Assembly (NCBI RefSeq): GCF_024436375.1
Contig: NZ_JAFMZM010000003.1
Span: 1-64,000 of the forward strand
Length of the DNA stretch: 64,000 nt
Origin: Nocardioides astragali
GTDB taxonomy: Bacteria > Actinomycetota > Actinomycetes > Propionibacteriales > Nocardioidaceae
Direction: 5' to 3'
Part shown: positions 58,095 through 64,000 of the stretch, in pieces
Layout: the number at the start of each line of letters is the position of its first letter
How positions within the stretch are numbered: the first letter of the stretch is position 1
The notes under the pieces: model-generated
Told to the model about the DNA's origin: nothing
Database searches by the model: none
The model's input: the letters and a program-made list of their open reading frames with translations, nothing else
Program-made: the position numbers and the translations under genes

Positions 58095-59610
58095 ACTCGC
58101 GGTCGTGCTTGGACGGGTTGCCCAGCCACTGCGCCAGCCGACCGTTCTGCGACACCTGGCGCAGGCGGGCCTCGGTCGCCTCGCGCTGCTTGCGTGGAGT
58201 GACGACCAGCAGGTCGTCGCCGGCGCGCAGGACCGTACGTCGCTCCGGCACCAGCGACGAGCCGCCCCGGATCACCAGCGAGACCGAGGCGCCCTGGGGC
58301 AGGCGCAGCTCACCGACCTCGACGCCGTGCATCTTCGACGTCGGCGCGATCGTGACCTGGAGCAGGTCCGCCGCGACCCGGTCGAGCGGCGCCGCCTCGA
58401 CGTCGAGCCCGCGCGGCTCGGATCGGCTTGCGACCCCGAGCAGCCGCGCGACCCAGGGCAGGGTCGGGCCCGTGAGCAGGGTGTAGACCACCACCATCAC
58501 GAAGACGATGTCGAACAGGTCGTCGGCCCCGTCGACGCCCTCGGCCAGCGGGATCGTGGCGAGCACGATCGGCACCGCACCGCGCAGGCCGGCCCAGGAG
58601 ATGAACCCGAGGTCCCGCAGGACCATCGGTTGGACGATGCTGCTGGCCAGCACCGACAAGGGCCGGGCGACGACGGTGAGCACGAGCCCGGTCACGAGTG
58701 CCTGGACGACGGTGGTGAGGTCGATCCTGCCCGGCGACAGCAGGAGGCCGAGCATGACGAACAGCCCGATCTGCGCCAGCCAGGCGACCCCCTCGGCGAA
58801 CGACCTGGTCGCCACCCGGTGGGGCAGCTCGCTGTTGCCGAGGATGAGGGCCGCGACGTAGATCGCGGCGAACCCTGACGCGTGCGCGGCGGACGCGAGG
58901 CCGTACGCCATGAACGCCAGGCACAGCACCGCGATCGGGTAGAGGCCCGAGGACGGCAGGGCGGCCCGGCTCATGATCCAGGCCCCGGCGAGGCCGCACC
59001 CGACGCCGATCAGGCCACCCACGAGCAGCTCGAACACGATGGTGCCGGCCACCTCCAGCACCCCGGCCTCGGCCGCGACGCCTGTCGAGATGATGCCGAC
59101 GAGCACGACCGTGGGGGCGTCGTTGAGCCCCGACTCGGCCTCGAGCACGCCGGTCAGGCGCTTGGGCAGGGGGACGACCCGCAGCACCGAGAACACCGCC
59201 GCTGCGTCGGTGGGTGAGCAGATGGCGCCCAGCAGGATCGCCAGCTCCCAGGGCAGGCCGAGGAGGTAGTGGGTGCCGACGGCGACCAGCGCCACCGAGA
59301 CGGCGACGCCGATCGTCGCGAGCGACACCCCTAGCCGGATGCTGGGTCGCATCTCGCGCCAGTCGGTGGTCAGACCACCTTCGGCCAGGATGATCGCCAG
59401 TGCCCCGAACCCGAGCGCATGGGCGAGCTGGGCGTCCTCGAAGGGGATCGCGAACGGTCCGCCCTCGCCGAGCAGGACGCCGATGAGCAGGTAGATCAGC
59501 AGGGATGGCAGACCGGCGCCTGCCGAGATCCGCACCGCGAGGATCGCCGCCAGGGTCACGACCGCACCGACCAGCACGAAGACGTCGAGCTGGTGGACGT
59601 CGAACGTCAT
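58093..59610 (-). CDS. K+/H+ antiporter of the NhaP2/CvrA type with RCK_C domain
   Basis: This 505-residue CPA-family antiporter exchanges K+ (or Na+) for H+ and controls cytoplasmic ion and pH balance. Twelve or so helices (about residues 5-385) include GAICSPTDAAAVFSVLR and ESGLNDAPTVVLV, the ion-binding segments of NhaP-type proteins. A cytoplasmic TrkA-C domain (about residues 410-490, GVEVGELRLPQGASVSLVIRG) follows. The start MTFDVHQ lies two codons inside the longest frame and fits the family. Confidence 0.9.
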   Translation of the reverse strand: MTFDVHQLDVFVLVGAVVTLAAILAVRISAGAGLPSLLIYLLIGVLLGEGGPFAIPFEDAQLAHALGFGALAIILAEGGLTTDWREMRPSIRLGVSLATIGVAVSVALVAVGTHYLLGLPWELAILLGAICSPTDAAAVFSVLRVVPLPKRLTGVLEAESGLNDAPTVVLVGIISTGVAAEAGVLEVAGTIVFELLVGGLIGVGCGLAGAWIMSRAALPSSGLYPIAVLCLAFMAYGLASAAHASGFAAIYVAALILGNSELPHRVATRSFAEGVAWLAQIGLFVMLGLLLSPGRIDLTTVVQALVTGLVLTVVARPLSVLASSIVQPMVLRDLGFISWAGLRGAVPIVLATIPLAEGVDGADDLFDIVFVMVVVYTLLTGPTLPWVARLLGVASRSEPRGLDVEAAPLDRVAADLLQVTIAPTSKMHGVEVGELRLPQGASVSLVIRGGSSLVPERRTVLRAGDDLLVVTPRKQREATEARLRQVSQNGRLAQWLGNPSKHDRE

Positions 59611-59806
59611 GCACACCTCGTGCTCTTGGGCTGGGGCGGGCGGGCGGAGGTCCCGATCCTATCGGTGATCGTGGCTCGCGGATGACGGTCGCGTCGGCGC
59701 CTGCCGGGGGTGTGCCGTCGGCCGCGCTGGTGCAGAATCCAGGGCGCGGAGACGTTTGGACCCAGGGGCTGCCGGGTAGGCGTCCCCCGACGAAAGGGCG
59801 TGATCG

Positions 59807-60244
59807 ATGTACGGCGACACCGCGGCGGGCCGCAAGCGCGTCGCCCAGCTCCGTGAGCAGGGCGGCGACATCCGGGCCCTCGCCTCCCGACTGGTGTCCC
59901 AAGCCGAGGCCGCCCCGTGGCACGGCAAGGCTGCCGACGCCATGCGCGAGCGCATCAAGGAGCGCGCCAACCACCTGCGCGTCGCCGCCGCACACCACGA
60001 GAGCGCGGCCGAGTCGCTCGCCCGGCACATCGTCGAGGTCGACAGCCTCAAGGAGGCCATCGACACCCGCTCCCACAAGGCGACCTCGCTCGTCGAGGAC
60101 GCCCGCACCCGCGCCAGCGAGGCGGGCACCGCTCCGGACGGGACGCCGCGCGAGGCCGACGAGACCGACTCCACGCTGCTGTCGTTCGACCCTCCCCCGG
60201 CCGGTCACAAGGACTGGCTGACCGTGAACCTCCCGGGGCTCTGA
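59807..60244 (+). CDS. WXG100-like helical protein
   Basis: This 145-residue protein is predicted to be helical with a WXG-type turn, W-H-G (residues 38-40, APWHGKAADAMRER), followed by a second long helix. It ends in an acidic/Pro region (DPPPAGHKDWLTVNLPGL). It is longer than classical WXG100 proteins and probably a T7SS substrate or partner. It starts a three-gene cluster: 1 nt before the EspG-like gene, which overlaps the third gene. Distance to the main secretion locus is 4.5 kb. Confidence 0.75.
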   Translation: MYGDTAAGRKRVAQLREQGGDIRALASRLVSQAEAAPWHGKAADAMRERIKERANHLRVAAAHHESAAESLARHIVEVDSLKEAIDTRSHKATSLVEDARTRASEAGTAPDGTPREADETDSTLLSFDPPPAGHKDWLTVNLPGL

Positions 60245-60245
60245 C

Positions 60246-61202
60246 ATGGTGACGATCGACCTGACGACTCCGCCCACGCCCCCCGCCAGCTTCCTCGACG
60301 GGATGGCGCGGCGCGTCGCTCTGACCCTCCCCGAGCTGCGACTGGTCGCCGACCTCGCCGGCGGGGCACCGCTCCCCTTCGACCTCCAGCCCGCCGACAG
60401 CACCCGCGTGGACTCCGGCTCGCTCTCCGGTCGCCTGGGCCAGAGCCGCGGTTCGGTCGAGGACTCCGCCTACGCCGACGCGATCGCCACCCTGCACGAC
60501 CCGGACGACTCGCTGCGCCGCCGCGGACTGCTGACCGACGACGGTGCCGAGCCCGGCATCGTCGGCGCCGTCGGCCTGCTCGCGACGCCACGGCTCGCGC
60601 TCGACATCGACGTCGCCGCGGGCGCCACCCAGGTGAAGGCCTGGCACCGGCAGGACGGTGGCGCGGTCGCGAGCCTGTCCACCTGCGACGGCATCGTCTT
60701 CGAGCTGGCGTGGTTCCCGGTCGACCAGTGGACCACCGAGCTGGCTCGCGTGACCGCGGTCCCCGAGGACCTGGCGCTCAGCGCCTCGCACGTGCCCCCC
60801 GTGCTCGACGTCCCCTACGCCCTCGCCGACTCGATCGGGGAGGCGCTCCGCTCGGGCCGCTCCGACCTCGTCCCGGTCCTCATCGGCCAGACCGACGGGG
60901 AGGTCCTGTCCGACGGCGACGCCCTCGGCCATGCCGAGGCCGCCGCGGCACTCTCCGCTGTCCACTCCGAGGCCAGGGGGCGCCTGCGCATCCTTGCCGC
61001 CGAGGTGTCCGACCGCGCCACGACGTCGGTGGGAGTGATCTCCTGGGTGCTGCTCCGGGACGGGTGGCACTCGCTCACCCCGCGCCACGACGACGGAGCC
61101 CGCGTCGCGATCGCCCGGGTCGACCCCGACGACCTCGCGACCGAGCTCGCCCCCGTCCTGGCGCAAGTCACCCTCGGAGAGGAAGTGTCGCCGAATGAGT
61201 GA
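60246..61202 (+). CDS. EspG-like secretion-associated protein (tentative)
   Basis: This 318-residue protein has a mixed alpha/beta pattern with a central beta-rich part (LDIDVAAGATQVKAWHRQDGGAVASLSTCDGIVFELAWFPV). This resembles the EspG family of cytosolic chaperones that hold ESX substrates. It has no signal peptide, membrane segment or catalytic motif. Position directly after a WXG-like gene matches a chaperone-substrate arrangement. The similarity is by eye and could be wrong; hypothetical protein would be the cautious call. Confidence 0.5.
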   Translation: MVTIDLTTPPTPPASFLDGMARRVALTLPELRLVADLAGGAPLPFDLQPADSTRVDSGSLSGRLGQSRGSVEDSAYADAIATLHDPDDSLRRRGLLTDDGAEPGIVGAVGLLATPRLALDIDVAAGATQVKAWHRQDGGAVASLSTCDGIVFELAWFPVDQWTTELARVTAVPEDLALSASHVPPVLDVPYALADSIGEALRSGRSDLVPVLIGQTDGEVLSDGDALGHAEAAAALSAVHSEARGRLRILAAEVSDRATTSVGVISWVLLRDGWHSLTPRHDDGARVAIARVDPDDLATELAPVLAQVTLGEEVSPNE

Positions 61203-62523
61203 CCTCGACATCCCCCGCACGCACAGTGCCGACACCCCCGCCGAGACGTCCGCCTCGGTGGCCGCCGACAAGTACGACCAGATGCTGGCGCTGGCCGACC
61301 TGTTCGACGCCTCCGGCAACGAGATGCGCACGCGCGCCCGCCTCGGCGCCGAGATCCTCCGCGACGACGAGGTCGTCGACACCGCCGAGCTGTCGAAGGC
61401 GACCTGGGGCCAGGCCGAGGAGGACATCCGTGCGGCCACGACCGGCAAGCACGGTCTGTTGACCCGCTCCGTCGAGCTCGACGCCGACGCGCTCGTCGTA
61501 CGCGCCACGGTGCTCACCTACCGCTGGATCGACGAGCTCCAGGAGGCGGCCTACAAGACGCTGGGCTCCATCGCCGGCCGCGCCATCGGCTACCTCGCCC
61601 CCGAGGTCGCGCTCGGTGGAGCGATCGTCAGCGCCGGCCTGATCGAGACCGACGCGCTCGACCGCGACGGCGTCACCGCCTACCTCAACGAGCTCGCCGA
61701 GAACAACCCCGAGCTGATGGACCACATCTCCGGGGGCGACGGCCTGCTCGACGGCCTCCACATGCGCTCGCTGCTCACCGCGGGCGTGCTCGCCTCCGAC
61801 CTGGGCGCCCATGCGGCGCGCGGCGGCCTGCGGGCCATCGGGGTCGACCCGTTCCCGACCGACGCAGTGTCCGCCTTCCGCGACTCCGCCGGCTCGTTCG
61901 TGGAGGTCGAGGAGCCCGACGGCGAGGCGGCGACAGGCTCGGGCCGCGCGCCGCGCTCGCTGGAGGAGCTGATGGCCACGCTCGTCGCCGAGGACCGCAG
62001 GATCAGCGTCCAGCGCGTCGGCGCCGGCCGCTACATCGCCTATCTCCCCGGAGCGGTCGGATCGGAGTCGGGACGGCTCCGCCTCGTCGGGGCCGACCCC
62101 ACGACCTCCGCCGGCCAGGTGATCCGCGCGATCGAGAAGGCCGTCACCGAGGACGACGCCCGCGTGATGCTCGTCGGCTCGGCAGCCGGTGGCACTCTCG
62201 CGGCCGAGATCGCCGCGACCGCCAGCTCGACCCGCTTCGTGGTCGACCAGGTCGTCACCGCAGGCGCGCCGGCGGCGCAGGTCCCGCGGATCCCCGAGTC
62301 CACGCGTGTGCTGTCCTTGGAGGACCGCTCCGACCCGGTGGCCCTGCTCGGCTCGCTGATCAACGCCAACATCGCCAACCGGCTCACTGTGGTGTTCAAC
62401 GGCGCAGCCCCCGACGGCTCCCACATCTATGTCGCGGGCGCGAGGGCGGCCGACAGCGCCGACCACCCCGAGCTCCGGGCGGAGATCACCCGGATGCAGG
62501 ACCTCGGCTACCTCGCCGGCTGA
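61195..62523 (+). CDS. T7SS-cluster protein with degenerate alpha/beta-hydrolase region
   Basis: This 442-residue protein has an N-terminal helical half (about residues 20-190) reminiscent of WXG/ESX-type helices. A C-terminal region (about 275-430) follows alpha/beta-hydrolase order. A strand-turn-helix V-M-L-V-G-S-A-A-G-G (G328-G333) lies at the place of the nucleophile elbow. Then come VVTAGAPAAQVPRIPESTRVLSLEDRSDPVALLG, as after the elbow in lipases, and a histidine-containing GSHIYV. The nucleophile position is alanine (A330) rather than serine, so hydrolysis is unlikely. The start overlaps the preceding gene by 8 nt. Function is unknown. Confidence 0.68.
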   Translation: MSDLDIPRTHSADTPAETSASVAADKYDQMLALADLFDASGNEMRTRARLGAEILRDDEVVDTAELSKATWGQAEEDIRAATTGKHGLLTRSVELDADALVVRATVLTYRWIDELQEAAYKTLGSIAGRAIGYLAPEVALGGAIVSAGLIETDALDRDGVTAYLNELAENNPELMDHISGGDGLLDGLHMRSLLTAGVLASDLGAHAARGGLRAIGVDPFPTDAVSAFRDSAGSFVEVEEPDGEAATGSGRAPRSLEELMATLVAEDRRISVQRVGAGRYIAYLPGAVGSESGRLRLVGADPTTSAGQVIRAIEKAVTEDDARVMLVGSAAGGTLAAEIAATASSTRFVVDQVVTAGAPAAQVPRIPESTRVLSLEDRSDPVALLGSLINANIANRLTVVFNGAAPDGSHIYVAGARAADSADHPELRAEITRMQDLGYLAG

Positions 62524-62554
62524 GAAGGCCTCTTGGCTGTACGCGCCCCCGAGC

Positions 62555-62662
62555 GCTCGGCGCCCGACGTCGTCTGGACTGACGAGCGAGCAAGCGTGAC
62601 GAGCGCAGCGAGGCAGCGCCGTCGAGCGAGGAGGGAAGACGACGTCTTCAGGGGCGCCGAGC
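62555..62662. repeat. Intergenic inverted-repeat element, copy 3
   Basis: It matches the copies at 55.3 kb in layout: an 11-bp outer stem (GCTCGGCGCCC/GGGCGCCGAGC), a TTCAG bulge and a 10-bp inner stem (GACGTCGTCT/AGACGACGTC). Four base pairs differ from copy 1 and all are compensated on the opposite arm. It again lies between two convergent genes. Confidence 0.85.
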
Positions 62663-62688
62663 ACGCGAGCGGAGCGAGCGCCATCAAC

Positions 62689-64000
62689 TCAGACGATCTC
62701 GTGCACGAACTCGCCGAGCTGCGCGAGGTTGCGGCACTCGACCATGCGCACGATCTCGCCGTAGCGGTCAGCCGCGCTGTCGCCGGTCCCCCAGTGCCGC
62801 GGGTGCTCGGGGTTGAGCCACCACGCGTGGCGGGCTCGCCCCACGAGGTCGCCGAGCACCGGGAGCGCGAGGTCGCTGTAGTTGGACCGGCCGTCGCCGA
62901 GGATCAGTAGGGACGACTTCGGGCCGATCGCGTCGGCGTGCTGCTCGGCGAAGCGGGTCAGCGCGCGGCCGTAGTTGGTGCGGCCCCACAGCGTCGCGTG
63001 CGAGATGCTCTGCGCCAGTGACTCCATCACCTCGACCACGTCGGCGCCCGGCCGGAAGCGGTCACTGACCTCGACCACGTCGTCGACGAACGTGAAGGCG
63101 CGCACCCCGCTGAACGCCTCGCGCAGCGCGTAGACCAGGAGCAGGGTGAACTGCGCGAAGTTGGCCACCGAGCCGCTCACGTCGCACAGCACCACGAGGT
63201 CGCTGCGGTGCGGCCGCTTCGGCCGATGGTGGGTGGTCAGCGGCACTCCGCCGGTCGCGATCGACGCGCGGACCGTGCGGCGTACGTCGAGCGGGCCGCG
63301 CCGCTGCGCGTGCTGCTCCTTGGTGAGCCGGGCCGCGAGTCGACGCGCGAGGGGATAGATCTCGCGCCGCATCTCCTCGAGGTCGCTGCGGCGGGCCGCG
63401 GTGAAGTCGAGCCGATCGATGGTGGGCCGCACCGTGACGTCGGCGACGTGCTCGGGGCCCTTCTCCTCCGCGATGCGGCGACGGGCGTCACCCTCCACGA
63501 GCCGGGTGAAGTCGCCGATCCGCCGACCCGCCGCGCGCTGCGCCTGCTCGGCGTCGAGACCCTCCCCGAGGAGCCCCTTCACGAGGCGGTCCATCAGCTC
63601 GGCGGGCGAGACCCGCTGGAGCGAGGTGTACGCCGACCAGCTCGACAGCCCCGGCCCCCGTCCCGGCATCGCCCCGAACCGCGCCACCGCCTCGACGGCG
63701 AGGTCCTGCAGCGCCTGGAGGTCCCCGGACGCCAGCGCGTCGGCGAGCGCCTCGCGGAACCGTTCCAGCTCGGGCCCGGTGTCGCGCGGTCCGTCGACCG
63801 GGTCCACGTCCTCTCCGGCGACACCGCCGCCGATCAGGCGCGGGTAGTAGATGTCGAAGACCGCGTCGAAGGTCACCCGCTGCGGCTGGCGCTTGACGAG
63901 AGTCGCGGCGTACGTGGCACGCACGGTCTCCCGGTCGTGCCAGCTCACCTGCTCGAGCGCGCTGATCGCGTCGAGCCCCTCGGCCAACGACACGGACAGG
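62689..64000 (-). CDS. VWA-domain protein, CoxE family (5' end beyond the window)
   Basis: This partial gene encodes at least 437 residues. The N-terminal part resembles CoxE-like proteins (SLAEGLDAISALEQVSWHDR; ATLVKRQPQRVTFDAVFDIYYP). The C-terminal VWA domain has the metal-ion-dependent adhesion motif DVSGS (LVVLCDVSGSVANF) and downstream T and D positions (TNYGRA, ILGDGRSNY). CoxE proteins work with MoxR-type AAA ATPases in maturation of metal enzymes. A GTG lies at 63993 but the frame stays open to the window edge with family-like residues, so the true start is probably outside. The partner ATPase is not in view. Confidence 0.87.
   Translation of the reverse strand, partial: LSVSLAEGLDAISALEQVSWHDRETVRATYAATLVKRQPQRVTFDAVFDIYYPRLIGGGVAGEDVDPVDGPRDTGPELERFREALADALASGDLQALQDLAVEAVARFGAMPGRGPGLSSWSAYTSLQRVSPAELMDRLVKGLLGEGLDAEQAQRAAGRRIGDFTRLVEGDARRRIAEEKGPEHVADVTVRPTIDRLDFTAARRSDLEEMRREIYPLARRLAARLTKEQHAQRRGPLDVRRTVRASIATGGVPLTTHHRPKRPHRSDLVVLCDVSGSVANFAQFTLLLVYALREAFSGVRAFTFVDDVVEVSDRFRPGADVVEVMESLAQSISHATLWGRTNYGRALTRFAEQHADAIGPKSSLLILGDGRSNYSDLALPVLGDLVGRARHAWWLNPEHPRHWGTGDSAADRYGEIVRMVECRNLAQLGEFVHEIV

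Overview
The window is high-GC, gene-dense DNA from an actinobacterium. WhiB/Wbl, a type VII (ESX-like) secretion locus, an actinobacterial lysC-asd pair with an internal lysC start, DUF5063 and DUF853 genes and frequent GTG starts all point that way. The overall gene mix looks Nocardioides-like (Nocardioidaceae); that placement is inference, since no rRNA is present.

Layout. 0.1-2.7 kb: a carboxymuconolactone decarboxylase/AhpD-like gene with a recognisable promoter and operator, then a two-subunit 3-oxoacid CoA-transferase. 2.7-9.7 kb: one 2302-residue secreted protein (ThuA + sugar dehydrogenase propeller + PKD, carbohydrate-binding-like and Ig-like modules), with a strong terminator. 9.9-16.4 kb: two ArsA/GET3-like ATPases, a WhiB4/WblA regulator, a bifunctional penicillin-binding protein, a YqeY-like protein and a metallophosphoesterase. 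This is the same order as the mycobacterial Rv3679-Rv3683 neighbourhood. A RibD/DHFR-like reductase and tRNA-Pro(CGG) follow.

17.2-32.6 kb: a 15.4 kb integrated element. Its ends are a 26-bp direct repeat of the tRNA-Pro 3' end. From left to right it carries two small helix-turn-helix proteins, a MobF relaxase-helicase, a GNAT acetyltransferase, a two-component system divergent from an SPFH / RCK_C / ion-permease operon, a small conserved protein, a subtilase + AAA ATPase pair that matches the IetAS anti-phage architecture, a secreted protein and a tyrosine integrase. The hairpin just beyond the right end is probably the original terminator of the tRNA gene, displaced by the insertion.

32.7-39.9 kb: chromosomal housekeeping genes (asd, lysC, DUF5063, recR, ybaB, dnaX), SRP RNA and tRNA-Ser(GGA). 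39.9-42.9 kb: a membrane protein and two sugar-nucleotide enzymes (UDP-GlcNAc 2-epimerase, mannose-1-phosphate guanylyltransferase).

43.0-55.3 kb: a type VII secretion locus. Read in the minus direction it holds an EccD-like protein, two WXG100 proteins, two further helical proteins (one with a long low-complexity tail), EccD, EccB and a mycosin; a fused three-ATPase EccC is divergent. No EccE or EccA is visible. 55.3-64.0 kb: a HerA-like DUF853 ATPase, a VapB-annotated-type small protein, a LytR_C protein, a K+/H+ antiporter, then a second small cluster (WXG-like protein, EspG-like protein, and a protein with a degenerate alpha/beta-hydrolase elbow) that probably serves the secretion system, and a partial CoxE-type VWA protein.

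Two convergent gene junctions (55.3 and 62.6 kb) carry three copies of an intergenic inverted-repeat element whose paired arms differ between loci by compensatory substitutions.
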